Of a DNA stretch of 64,000 nt, positions 22,861-33,644 are shown in pieces. The stretch comes from Ilex aquifolium (Eukaryota > Streptophyta > Magnoliopsida > Aquifoliales > Aquifoliaceae): the NCBI GenBank assembly GCA_951799425.1, contig OX637409.1:14764960-14828959 (forward strand). Direction: 5' to 3'. Numbering within the stretch: position 1 is the first letter of the stretch; every line of letters starts with the position of its first letter. The translations under genes and the position numbers were made by a program. The notes beneath the pieces are model-generated. The model saw only the letters and a list, made by a program, of their open reading frames with translations, was not told the origin of the DNA and made no database searches.

Positions 22861-24082
22861 TGTGAGATCCCAAATTTTTAGAAGTAGTTTAAGCATAATT
22901 ATGTGGACTAATTGCAATTATGTGAAATTATTTATTAGATGGAATTTCGTGTATGAAAATAGTATTGGGTTGATTTTGAAATCACTTAAGAATTTGGGGG
23001 GAGGCAAACATAATTAGTAAAGTTGTATGAGATAACTTTACATGTGTTAGCAAATGAAAAACGGGGGTCATTTTTAAGTGCAAAGTGGTTGTGTGTGTGT
23101 GTGGGCCGTGTGTGTGTGACTAGGTGTAGAAAATGTGTGTGTGTACTTTAAGATGTAGTAAAGTGAGTGTGTTTAAAACTCAAACCAGTGTGTGTGTGTG
23201 TTCTGGTTTGTTGAAACCGTGAGTGAGGGAGAGTAAAAGAGAGGAAGAAGAAAGAAAAAAGAAAAAGAAAAAAAGAAGAACTCGGGGGACTCCATGCCAA
23301 ACCAAAAGTGAGAGTAAACAAAAAGAGGAAAATGGGAAGCAGATGGCTAACCGAAAGTAAGAAGAATAAAACAGATAGCTGAGTTATCGAATTCAAATAA
23401 TGATTCTGAAGTACGGAGTGGTATGCAATATGATCTCCTTAAATTTCTTTGCAAATAGTATTTCTTTGATTATCCTCTAATTTGTATTCCAACTTGTGCT
23501 ATCGTTATTTTAGAATTTTGATTGAATATCGTTGAATATTTTGATCTCATTGATCGTATTCTTGATCTCATTGATCGTGTTCTGCGGATATTGAGATGGG
23601 ATCGTGGCAACCAATAGCCGATACATCGCCAACCAAGAGACCCGTGAGATCGGGTTGAGGTGGGATGATTGGTGAGATGTCAGATTTGTGTTAAGATTCT
23701 GCATGACGTGTGATATGCAAATATGATATTTGTATCTGTTCATTGAGATATTTTGTGATACTCGATTATTTGGTATTTAATGTCCTTGAGCATATTTTTT
23801 ATCTTCATATTGTATACTTCTCCGCTTTATTTAATATTTTCAGGTTGATTTTAGAGAAAAGATCAGAACGAGATAATCAGAGTATTAAAGACGAGGAGAT
23901 GTCGACATAATTGATGTTTTATTCGTATTGAGAGATTTATTTATGGTGACAGATTTATTTTTATTGGGATATGATTTTGATAAATGAAATTTTATTGGGA
24001 CAATTAGCGCTCTGCTATTTTTTATTTGAATATTTTTATATCAACTAACGTCTCCGAGAAGGAGATAAATCAGGGCGTTACA
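22861..24082 (+). mobile_element. Right LTR (1222 bp) of the host element
   Basis: The LTR begins TGTGAGATCCC directly after the polypurine tract and ends CAGGGCGTTACA, followed by the duplication ATTTA. It contains GT-rich microsatellites (about 23090-23210) and a purine-rich block near 23220-23280. Only about its last 70 bp (TTTTTATATCAACTAACGTC and onwards) match the end of the left LTR. Confidence 0.75.
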
Positions 24083-24087
24083 ATTTA

Positions 24088-27005
24088 GTTGTCTAGAAAA
24101 CTCAGTTTGCTCATTCTTATTATGAGTGCAAGTGCAAGTCGCACTGGAAAATGTGTTTAGAAGATAAAATAAGCATGTGAAGTTTATTTTTTCTATTTTA
24201 CATTTTCATATGTGATTGACGCCAATTGAAGCAAATTAGTGGCAGTGTGTGCTTGAGTTTACTAAGCGAATTTTGTTCATTGAAAGCACAAAGATTCAAT
24301 CGTGCTATAACCCAACTCGCCCCCCAACCCTTAACAAATAAACACACACACAAAATTGCACTCTCTGTCTCACCTCTCTTTGTTCATCTCACCTACACAC
24401 CCACACACCGACAACACACACACACACACGTGTGCACGCGCACAAAAAATTGTTTATTTTTTATGAAATAATGTTTATTCCCCCTTGATATTTAAGTGAA
24501 AAAATATTAGACTTCTTGATAATTACTCATAGCAGGAGTGGTGATCTGATATGGATTCTTCTTCAACAGAGGCAACTTTAAAGCTACCAAATGGTAAAAA
24601 ATCTATCTCGCGACTATGAAGTTTTCTTTCCTATCTTCGGCTTAGGGTTTTTTAATTATGATGATCTGATTTGGTATTGATTTAAATCATTGTGCTTACA
24701 ATTTTCTTGCTCTTACTTGGATGTCTCATCTTTTTTGTTATTCATCTTCGTTGTTCACATGAGAGGAGATCGTTCCCAAGCCTATGGCATGTTAGGACTT
24801 GGAATCCTTACCTTCCTTCTAGGTGTATGAAATATAATTCACTCATACTTTGGTTGTTGTGGTTAAACAAGAAAAAATGGTCATTTTATGCGGTGAATGT
24901 TCAACGTGACTTCCCAAAAAAACATGTTTATGTGGCACTTTACTGCAAGATTCGTATCTAAAATAGCCAAGCTAAATTACAGTTGTTTTATGATTAATCT
25001 AGATACCACTCAAACTCAAATATTATGTGCACAATTGGTTGGTAATTGGTACACATAATGAGTCAAAATATTTAATTTATACAATTTTTACTATGGACTT
25101 GACTTCATCAATAATTTGAATTGATAGTGTCTTATTTTTTTCTATCATCATTCTTAGCATGTAAGTTAAGTTCATAGGTAGCGCACACTCGCTTTGGTTC
25201 GATAACATAGAAACTCAATCAGTTCAACATTTGAGTTTTTGGCGGATTGCTAGCTAGATGACTAATTTTGTCACTTAGTAGTTTTTAGCGCGCACACTCT
25301 CAATTTCACACCCACACCCATACCTACCTTTGCGCACACACACTCATTCTCTTTCTTCTCATGTTTGTTTATCTTTGAATGTCACAATGTCAAAAGGGTC
25401 TCACTTGATGATGCCTCGCTATTTTTTATTTATGTGCTAATTATTGTCTTTTAATTTCCATGGTAGCAAAAGAGGAACACCAGTGAAGTCCAATGCTTTA
25501 TCTTTTTTAGGTATTTTGGAAATTCCAAAGCTTTTTTTTTTCTTAAGTATCAATAGTTGCGAGTTGATGCGGATTGCTGTGATTGTGATTTCGTAATTTC
25601 AGAGAGAATTTGATGCTAATTTTGTTGGGAATTAATTAATTTTGATTCAACTTTTTTGTTGGGAGTTATTTAATTTTGATGAGATCTAATAATGATTTGG
25701 TTCACGATATTTTAGATTTTGGATTCAGACTATATCTTAGATTTTGGATTAAACGCACAAATAGAGATTGAATTTTGATCACGAATAATGGGCTAAAATA
25801 TGTGTCATTTGCTTATATTCCGGTCAAAATTGGGATTTATTTTTTGCATGTTGTTCTCTAAAAAGGGTCACCCAATGGTGCCTCCAATACTACTGATGCG
25901 GGCCTTGATATAGGGTTTTAAAGCACATGTTATGACCTTTCTCTCTGTTGAGTCTCTTAATGTTTTGAGTTTTCTTTGGATATATTTATTGGATTTAACT
26001 GTTTCACACTAGGTTTTTGAAACACCTTTTTTGGCAGGTGAAAAAAAAAGAAAAAATCTTGAAGTAGGGTTTTAGTATCTCGTTCTATGTTATGTTTGCT
26101 ATCAACATTTATCCAATTGCTATTGCGTTAAGTAGTTTGAATAAGTTCAATTTTATTGTCATTGATTGGTGACTATTGTTGAATTTCTTTGTACAATCTA
26201 TGCTATGGAATATATTAGCTTTGGGAATATAACATTATGAAGCCCCCATAAAATAAGGAAAGTAGCTTTTCAGAGGAGAATCAATGCACTTGCAATTCCG
26301 TGATTTGGTTTTTTGATTTTTGTGGGTAATCGTCTTCAAGGCATATTTCGTATTCTTAGTCGAATTAGGATTTTACATTTTTTTTAACAGTAATGCTACA
26401 TTCACCAAATTTTGGGACCAAATTAAGAGCTCAAATGACATGGCAGCTAACTTGGGCTTTTTTATTTGGTGTCATGTCATTTGGGCCTCAATAAAAACTT
26501 CAAATAATATGCTGCTATGTCATTTGGGCTCTTAATTTGATCCCAAAATTTGGTCAGCATAGCATTACTATTTTGTTAATAGTTGTAATTAGGTTTGATT
26601 TGATGCAATCAATTGGCTTGTATTGTGTTTGGTGTGTAAGTGTTTTTTTTTTGTTATTTGAATTAGTGACAGTAGCTTATGATTGCAGTGAATTAGTCAA
26701 TGAATTAATTAATTAATCTATACTACTTTAAAATATCAATATATGTGAAAAAATATTTTTTTCCACTTATAACCTTAAAGAATACAATTAGTCCATTCTT
26801 ATCCTTTGAGCCGTATTGTACTGCTACCAACCAACATCTTGGACTACTTTGACACATGCACGTTACTTCACACTTTCAAATCTCCACCTCTTCCTCTCCC
26901 TCTGTTCCGGTTACTTCCAATTTTTCCTAGATTTCAATTTTATAGCCCACAGTTTTTTTGGCTATCTATTACACAGATAATCAATGTGCAATGAATATTC
27001 AAGAG
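24088..27005. other. AT-rich DNA, possibly leader and intron of a split gene
   Basis: Apart from the candidate exon at 24551 and CA-rich microsatellites near 24340-24450 and 25290-25350, I see no structured feature. Poly-T/pyrimidine tracts and many GT/AG dinucleotides suit intronic DNA but do not prove it. A TCTATACTACTTTAAA motif at 26717, preceded by A, resembles a plant Helitron 5' start, with weak support. Confidence 0.3.
24551..24593 (+). CDS. Candidate first exon of an unrecognised gene
   Basis: An ATG opens MDSSSTEATLKLPN and is followed by a GT donor (G|GTAAAA at 24593/24594). The Ser/Thr-rich start and the pyrimidine- and CA-rich upstream sequence resemble a plant 5' exon. The frame closes after 22 codons if unspliced. 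No acceptor exon was identified with confidence. The candidate downstream exons lie beyond a 6.6-kb retrotransposon. Confidence 0.3.
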
Positions 27006-27010
27006 ATTAG

Positions 27011-27793
27011 AAGATGAACCATTTCATGCCTACTTGATTCACATATTACTAATTTCATTCGTGGAGGGACTTTAGGCGGCTCAGCAGCTCTCAGACTGAC
27101 ACGTGTAAAGATGCTGCTGTTATGGAGCTCAGAAGTTGCCGATGAGTGGAGCCGAGGAGGGATGGCTCAGAGGAGTCGAGTACGCCTACTGACACCCGCA
27201 TTTAAGACGACGTGACAGCGCATTTATGACGGTGTGAGTGACTTAGGCAGAACCATTAATGAGCGCCTGCACCCTCAAGACCTAAGCCTACAAGTCATGA
27301 TTGCTTGGCATTAATGGCTATTGTGCCGAGCACACTACCTCGGCGTACCCCGAAGTACTGTTCCCCCGGACATTAAACACTCGGGAGTAGGCGCCAGACG
27401 AACCTAGTTCCTCGGGGATAGCCATAAGTCCTCGGCATGGAGCCAAGCACCTGTGTCCTATCGCCCATGCATTAAAGACATGAAGACTTGAGTGGAGAAC
27501 ACTCATTGCACATAGGTAGGAGTGTCAGACATTAAATGCTGAGATGGGACTAAAAGTCTTGGCACTCATTACCTCTTCAGGTATAAATACTCCTCAGAAA
27601 AGGGGACAAAGGTACGCAAAATCAAACACACAGAAAATTTATCAAGCTTAGGCCTCCAATCTCTGACTGACTTGAGCTTCGGAGGGGATAACCCGGGTGT
27701 TCACCTGGCCCCATTTTCTGACCCTGTGGGTTATTTCAGGTTCATTATATGGGCAACCGCTATCTCAAACTATTGTAGGAAATCTCTCATGCA
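27011..27793 (+). mobile_element. 5' LTR of the TAT-type element
   Basis: It matches 32859-33639 over its full length. It ends CATGCA, followed by ATT and the primer-binding site. A TATAAATA box is at 27582-27589, about 210 bp before the LTR end. CG-containing words such as CCTCGG are frequent. Confidence 0.85.
27582..27589 (+). promoter_or_regulatory. TATA box in the TAT-type 5' LTR
   Basis: TATAAATA is present in a GGTATAAATACTCC context and conserved in the 3' LTR near 33430. It is the likely core promoter of the element. Confidence 0.55.
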
Positions 27794-27796
27794 ATT

Positions 27797-27813
27797 TGGC
27801 GCCGTCTGTGGGA
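27797..27813 (+). promoter_or_regulatory. Primer-binding site, TAT type
   Basis: TGGCGCCGTCTGTGGGA begins three bases after the LTR end. This is the characteristic primer-binding region of plant TAT/Athila-group elements. Confidence 0.85.
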
Positions 27814-27845
27814 AGGAACGAACTTTTCCCCATAGTGGTTGCGTC

Positions 27846-29462
27846 ATGGTGAACACACGATCGCAGGGTGATGGGAGAGGGAGTTTACGCGTGAGAAACG
27901 TGGATGCTTCCCGGCTCCCAGTGGTCACAGAATCAGGCCCATTGAACCAGTCAGAAGGGAGCGAACGTCCTTCGCAACAAACATTCCCCACGGACCAGGG
28001 CCTTGGGGGGCAAGGCCTTTCGGCTCGCGATATCGTGGAGATGGTGGAAAAGCGAATGGGAAAACGCATCAAGCAGCTAGAGCAGGATAATGCTAAAGTG
28101 CGGCGGCGGCTCGATGGATTCAAGCGGTTAGGAAATACCAGCTGGCGGAATGATGAGCGAGGAGACCGGAGTTTCAGTCGGGGCGCCTCCGGGGGTGTAA
28201 GGTAAGAAGCCCCCGAGGGAAATATGCGCGGCCGCACGGCCGAGAGGCATAACCCACGAAGTTGGGGGAGGCCAGCTCCCGAGGAGGGCTCGGAGTGGGG
28301 GCACCACGGGGCGGACCTGTCCCGATGGGACCTCCGCCGTGGAATACCAGGAAATGTCGTGGCCAAGTCCCAGGCGGAGTCCACGACACAAGGGCCGAGA
28401 AAGAAGAAACTCCGACGGGACCCCCGGGCACGTGTCGATGGTAGACGTCGGGGACCAAAGCCCGAAGAAGATGAGGACGAACAAGTCAGTTCTCCGTTCG
28501 TGCGAGCAATCCGAGATACGAAAATGCTGAAGAAGTTCATCGTTCCCCGGTTTAATGTCTACGATGGGAGGATGGACCCTGAAAGTCACCTGCGACAATA
28601 CAAGCAATTGATGTCCATCTACGACACCGATCACAGAATACTATGCCGAGTCTTCCCCATGAGTCTGGGAGACACGACCATGATATGGTACGAGAACCTA
28701 CTCCCTGAGAGCGTCCGGTCCTAGAAACAATTGGCGGAACTCTTCGTGGCTCGATTCATCACAAGTAGTAAAAGGCCGAAAGACATCGGTGCATTACTTA
28801 CACTGAGGAGGAGAGGTGGGGAGTCTCTCCGACAATACACAATTTGATACTGGGAGGAGATAAACGAGGTCGAGTCATGCTCGGAGGGGATGGCCGTAGC
28901 CTCCTTCCAGTTGGGATTGTCCCAAGACACCGACCTCTACAGGTCTCTCACTAAAAAAGCCCTGGGAGACATGAAGGACCTGATGGCCCGGATAAACAAA
29001 TACGCCAGACTGGAGGAGGAATCCATTGGCCCCAATAGTAGGGGCTCGATGCCATGGAGAAGGGAAAAAGAGCCGCCTACTAAACGAGGGGCACCAGTCC
29101 CGCCTCCGAACCGATTATCCTTTCAAGGAGTGAATACGGCCTTCAAAGAGCCTATTTATAAGATGTTGAACAAGATAACGGACAAGCCCTTCTTCAAGTG
29201 GCCCCCTAGGATGCAAGGGGACCCAACATCCCGTTGTTCTTATCATAAGGATGTTGGGCACATGACTAAGGACTGTAGGGTGTATAAGTCCTTCCTCGAG
29301 CAGCTAGTCCGAGAAGGGCATCTGGGGGAATTCATTGATAGGAGACCTCTCGGGGTCCCGGCAGGGAGGGATGCCGAGGTGCCATTAGAAGTGGTACCTG
29401 TGATTGACGTCATACACGCCTGTACTATGGAGAGGCCAACGTACAACGCCCTACGAGCCTAA
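27846..29462 (+). pseudogene. gag of the TAT-type element, with premature stops
   Basis: Reading starts at ATG 27846 (MVNTRSQGDGRG). One frame runs to 29462 with stops at about 28203, 28722 and 28842. Domains: a polar N-terminus with a coiled-coil-like stretch (EMVEKRMGKRIKQLEQDNAK), the retrotransposon gag domain (FNVYDGRMDPESHL near 28550; RVFPMSLGDTTMIWYENL near 28650), and a C-terminal CSYHKDVGHMTKDC block near 29240. That last block is the CCHC-like knuckle typical of TAT gag. The following protease, in the same frame, shows the usual gag-pol fusion. It is not functional. Confidence 0.85.
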
Positions 29463-29489
29463 CTGCGAAGGGTCTCGCAAGCAATAAGG

Positions 29490-30068
29490 GTGGAGGAAAG
29501 CAGGTGTGAGGAACAGTCGTCCAAGAAGCCTCGGCGTGACGCCGAGTCCATTCAGTTTTCTGATGCTGACCTGGGCGGACTAGTGCTTCCCTATGAAGAC
29601 GCACTCGTAATCACCTTGCGGATCCATAAGTATGACGTCAAAAGAATCTTGGTAGACTCAGGCAGCTCTTCTGAAATGCTGTACGACGACCTTTTCCGCA
29701 AGATGAGATTTAACCAGAGAGCACTGAAGCTGGTGAGGACTCCCTTGATAGGGTTCAACGGTTCTAGCGCCCTCCCTCTCGGGAAGATCACCCTTACGAT
29801 TCAGGCCGGGATCGTTGTTGTCCCGGTGGAATTCGTGGTCATAGATTCCGACTCACCTTATAATGCCATAATGGGCAGAACATGGTTACATGTGATGAGA
29901 GCGGTGCACTCGTCGTACCCTCAGAAGAACAAGTTTCCCACCCCGAAAGGTATAATGGAGATTCGGGGGGATCAGGCATCATCGAAACACTATTCCTATG
30001 CCGCCATGAAGACCAGGGTCGTCAGCCAAGCTCAGGAGCGTGACCCCGAGGCGGTTATGGCTAAATAG
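29490..30068 (+). pseudogene. Aspartic protease region of the TAT-type pol
   Basis: The same reading frame as gag continues after a stop at 29460. ILVDSGSSSEMLYDDLF contains the catalytic D-S-G triad at 29655-29663. DSPYNAIMGRTWLHVMRAV near 29850 matches the second conserved protease block of retroelement pepsin-like proteases. The motif itself is intact. A TAG stop at 30066 separates it from RT. Confidence 0.85.
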
Positions 30069-30092
30069 CAATTACAGTCCAGTCGGCCTGGG

Positions 30093-31000
30093 GTGGATGA
30101 ACCCATCACGAAGCCAGACGACCGTTCCATTGAAGCCCTGATTAAGGTTTCTCTGAACCCTGACGACGAGGAGAGGTATTTTCTGATAGGGGCGTCGCTG
30201 AACGATGCCGACAAGTCTGACATGATTTCATTCCTACGCCAAAATTCTGATGTCTTCGCCTGGACACAAGCTGAGATGACAGGGATAAGTGCCGAGGTGA
30301 TTACCCATTGGCTTCATGTTGACCCATCCTTTAAACCAGTAAGGCAGAAGGCCCGAAGAACGGCACCTCATCACGCAAAAGCCGTAGACGAGGAGGTGGA
30401 CAGGTTGTTGGGGGTAGGCTTCATCAGAGAGGTGCAGTTTCCCCAGTGGTTATCTAATATTGTGTGCGCCAAGAAGAAGGAGGGGAAGTGGCGTGTTTGT
30501 GTGGATTTCACGGATTTGAACAAAGCATGCCCCAAGGACGAGTATCCACTACCTAAGGTCGATCAGCTCGTGGATGCCACCGCGGGCCACAAACGTATCA
30601 GCTTCTTAGATGCTCGGGCGGGATACCATCAAATCCCTTTGCATGAATCAGATCAAGAAAAAACGGCGTTCATTACGCCCCGAGGAATCTATTGTTACAC
30701 GGTGATGCCATTTGGGTTGAAAAATGCCGGGACGACCTATCAACGGCTGATGAACAGGATGTTCAAGCAGCTGTTCGGCGTCACTATGGAGGTGTACATC
30801 GATGACATGTTGGTCAAGAGCAAAGAAGGTTTTGACCATCTCCGGGACCTCGGAACGACGTTTGCCATACTCCGAAGCTACGGTCTGAAACTTAACGCTT
30901 CGAAATGCGCTTTCGGAGTAAGTTCGGGAAAATTTTTGGGGTATTTGGTCACCCATCAAGGTATCGAGGCCAATCCTCAACAAATATAAGCTGTGCAGAA
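30093..31000 (+). pseudogene. Reverse transcriptase of the TAT-type element
   Basis: The frame is open for about 298 codons. RT blocks appear in order: KWRVCVDFTDLNKACPKD (about 30486), SFLDARAGYHQIPLHE (about 30600), MPFGLKNAGTTYQRLMN (about 30706) and VYIDDMLVKS, with the catalytic YIDD box at 30795-30806. LKLNASKCAFGV and FLGYLVTHQGIEANPQQI follow. The catalytic motifs are intact, but the frame is closed by a stop at 30987 and by upstream stops, so no polyprotein can be made. Confidence 0.9.
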
Positions 31001-31560
31001 CGTCCAGGTGCCAAGGACTACCAAAGATGTCCAGAAGTTAACTGGAATGTTATTTCCAAATCTTCGGATAGGTGCAAACCATTTTTCGCCATGCTTAAAG
31101 GGGCGGAAAAGGGCACATGGGATGAGGAATGTGGTCGAGCGTTGGAGTGGATTAAGGAATACTTGAAATGCCCTCCGACCTTATCCGTTCCAACGGCGGG
31201 CGAAGTGCTCAAACTGTATCTATCCGTCTCGGAGGGATCCGTTAGTGGAGCACTTGTCAGAGAGAATGAAGGGGCTCAAAAGCAGGTCTATTTCATAAGC
31301 AAGACCCTGCTCGACGTCGAAACAAGGTACTTGCCGATGGAGAAGTTGGTTCTGCATTGGTGGTTTCGGCGAGGAAACTCCGGCACTACTTCCAGGCGCA
31401 CGCCATAGAAGTCTTGATTGATCGCCCTCTCAAGCCTATCCTTTACAAAGGCGACATGACAGGAAGGGTCGCCAAGTGGGTCGTGGAGCTCGGTGAATTC
31501 GAGATAAGGTATAAACCCCGTACCTCAATCAAAGGGCAGGTCCTTGCCAACTTCATTGCC
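31001..31560 (+). pseudogene. RT connection and retroviral-type RNase H region, frameshifted
   Basis: The frame changes near 31045, with apparent loss of a few codons after DVQKLTG. SSDRCKPFFAMLKG and SVSGALVRENEGAQ then match the RNase H start of gypsy elements, followed by KQVYFISKTL and ETRYLPMEKL. A second frame change near 31350 leads into KLRHYFQAHAIEVLIDRPLK. It is broken, but the order matches the family. Confidence 0.8.
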
Positions 31561-32178
31561 GAGTTCTCTGAGTCCGAGCCCCCACCAGAGGCGCGAGCAT
31601 TTGACGACGACGTCTGGAACCTTCATGTTGATGGGTCCTCGAACGCAAGGGGGACAGGGATAGGTGTAGTACTGGCCAGCTCGGGAGGGTTCATAATAGA
31701 GCGAGCTATTAGATTGAAGTTCAAAGCGTCTAATAATGAGACCGAGTATAAGGCCCTTTTGGCAAGACTCGATATCGCACATTCTGTCGGGATTCAGCAC
31801 CTCCATGTTTTCTGTGACTCCCAGTTAGTAGTCAATCAGATCAACGGTGATTTTGAGGTCCGAGACAGCAGAATGAAGGCATATCACCAGAAGGTAAAAT
31901 CCAGGATAGAGAAGTTAGAAAAGGTGGAAGTCTCCCAGATCCCAAGGGACCATAATATTCATGCCGACGCGTTAGCCTGTCTAGCTTCGGCACTGGCCTC
32001 GGAGGTAACTCAGCGCATCATCGTCGAAAATCGGGAGAGACCGAGTATAGAAGAAACGAGAGTCGAGCAAGTATTGTCGAATCAAGTACAAATGCCTTCA
32101 GGTTGGATGAACCCCATAGTCAAATACTTGACGGAAGGATTTCTTCCCAGAGGATATCAAAGAAGCCAGGAAGATTAA
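31561..32178 (+). pseudogene. Archaeal-type RNase H of the TAT-type element
   Basis: This second RNase H is diagnostic for the TAT lineage. NLHVDGSSNARGTGIGVVL places the first catalytic Asp at 31630-31632. NETEYKALLARL gives the Glu, VFCDSQLVVNQING the second Asp, and HNIHADALACLASA the final Asp. The domain is open throughout, so it is better preserved than neighbouring domains. The frame ends at 32176-32178 because of a frameshift before integrase. Confidence 0.88.
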
Positions 32179-32858
32179 ACTTAAAGCTCCCAAGTACTGG
32201 ATATCTGTCGACCATCAGTTGTACAGGAGATCCCTAGCACACCGAGCAATGACCCAAGGATATTGGTGGCCATACATGCAGAAAGACGCCAAGAGTTACG
32301 TTCGGAAGTGTGACAAATGCCAGAAATTTGCTCCCGTTATCCGACAACTAGCGGGAGATCTGAACTTGTTGACAAGCCCTTGACCATTCTCTCAGTGGGG
32401 GATGGACATTGTAGGACCTCTCCCGAGGACCTCTCGGGCAAGAAATTCTTATTGGTGGCTACGGATTACTTCACCAAGTGGATTGAGGCCGAGCCCTTAA
32501 GCCGTATTTGAGACATAGAAACGAAGAAATTCGTGTGGCAAAGTATTATCACTCGATTTGGAATCACCCGGGCCATCATCTCGGACAATGAAACTCATTT
32601 CAACACTGGCCCTTTCAGGATTCAGAATACGTAATTACTATTCCACGCTAGCCTATCCCCAGAGTAACGGGTAAGCAGAAGTTTCCAACAAAAGGGTGCT
32701 AGCTGGAATCAAGAAGAGGCTTGAGAAGGCAAATGGGAGATGGATTGAGGAGCTACTCAATGTCCTGTAGGCTTATAGGACCACGCCGAGGACGTCAACA
32801 GGAGAAACGCCATATGCCATGACATACGGGGTTGGGGCCGTCATCCCATTGGAAGTAG
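32165..32858 (+). pseudogene. Truncated, frameshifted integrase
   Basis: HRAMTQGYWWPYMQKDAKSY followed by VRKCDKCQKFAP (about 32240-32330) is the HHCC zinc-binding end. FSQWGMDIVGPLP (about 32386) gives the first catalytic Asp in another frame. ISDNETHFN (about 32578) gives the second, and AEVSNKRVLAGIKKRLEKA (about 32678) follows the region of the catalytic Glu. [20 protein letters not shown] is the last integrase sequence. The usual C-terminal domain, seen intact in the other TAT element at 63586-64000, is missing, and the 3' LTR starts at once. Confidence 0.85.
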
Positions 32859-33639
32859 AAGATGAACCATTTCATGCCTGCTTGATTCACATATTACTAA
32901 TTTCATTGGTAGAGGGACTTTAGGCGGCTCAGCAGCCCTCAGACTGACACATGTAATGATGTAGCCGTTATGGAGCTCAAAATTCGCTGAGGAGTGGAGC
33001 CGAGGAGGGATGGCTCAGAGGAGCCGAGTATGCCTACTGACACTCGCATTTAAGACGACGTGACAACGCATTTATGACGGTGTGAGTGACTCAGGCAGAA
33101 CCATTAATGAGCGCCTGCACCCTCAAGACCTAAGCCTACAAGTCATGACTGATTGGCATTAATGGCTATTGTGCCGAGCACACTACCTCAGTGTACCCCG
33201 AGGTACTATTTCCCCGAACATTAAACGCTCGGGAGTAAGCGCCAGACGAACCTAGTTCCTCGGGGATAGCCATAAGTCCTCGGCATGGAGCCGAGCACCT
33301 GTCCTATCGCCCAGGCATTAAAGGCGTGAAGACTTCAGTGGAGAACACTCATTGCACATGGGTAAAAGTGTCAGGCATTAAATGCTGAGATGGGACTAAA
33401 AGTCTTGACACTCATTACCTCTTCAGGTATAAATACTCCTCAGAAAAGGGGACAAAGGTACGCAAAATCAAACACACAAAAAATTTATCAAGCTTAGGCC
33501 TCCAATCTTTGATTGACTTGAGCTTCGGAGGGGATAAGCCGAGTGTTCACCTGGCCCCCTTTTTTGACCCTGTGGGTTGTTTCAGGTTCATTAAACGGGC
33601 AACCGCTATCTCAAACTATTGCAGGAAATCTCCCGTGCA
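32859..33639 (+). mobile_element. 3' LTR of the TAT-type element
   Basis: It matches the 5' LTR from AAGATGAACC to GTGCA and is followed by the duplication ATTAG. The preceding sequence GGAAGTAG is coding and not polypurine in the usual sense. By eye it differs from the 5' LTR at a few percent of positions. Confidence 0.85.
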
Positions 33640-33644
33640 ATTAG

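Larger units (their letters stand above)
10086..24082 (+). mobile_element. Gypsy-type non-autonomous element with unlike LTRs, interrupted by a nested element
   Basis: The boundaries are supported by a 5-bp target duplication, ATTTA, at 10081-10085 and 24083-24087. The left LTR is 10086-11091 plus 20839-22488 (about 2.65 kb without the nested insertion). An iMet-type primer-binding site follows at 22491, then a 372-bp internal region and a polypurine tract (22848-22860). The right LTR is 22861-24082. There is no coding capacity. The LTRs share only about the last 70 bp, which is not expected of one integration product. The element may therefore be a chimera. The nested 9.7-kb element at 11092-20833 is younger. 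Confidence 0.6.
27011..33639 (+). mobile_element. TAT-type gypsy element, decayed, target duplication ATTAG
   Basis: The element is flanked by ATTAG (27006-27010 and 33640-33644), with LTRs of 783 and 781 bp. A TAT-type primer-binding site lies at 27797. The order gag, protease, RT, RNase H, archaeal-type RNase H, integrase matches the TAT lineage. Many stops and several frameshifts disable it. Two oddities stand out. The LTRs begin AAGATGAACC instead of TG. The 3' LTR directly follows truncated integrase coding sequence, without a polypurine tract. Confidence 0.85.

Noticed and set aside
27770-28634. Minus-strand frames of 168-256 codons opposite the TAT gag
   Set aside because: Shadow frames of GC-rich gag coding DNA; the plus frame has clear gag motifs and continues into protease and RT.
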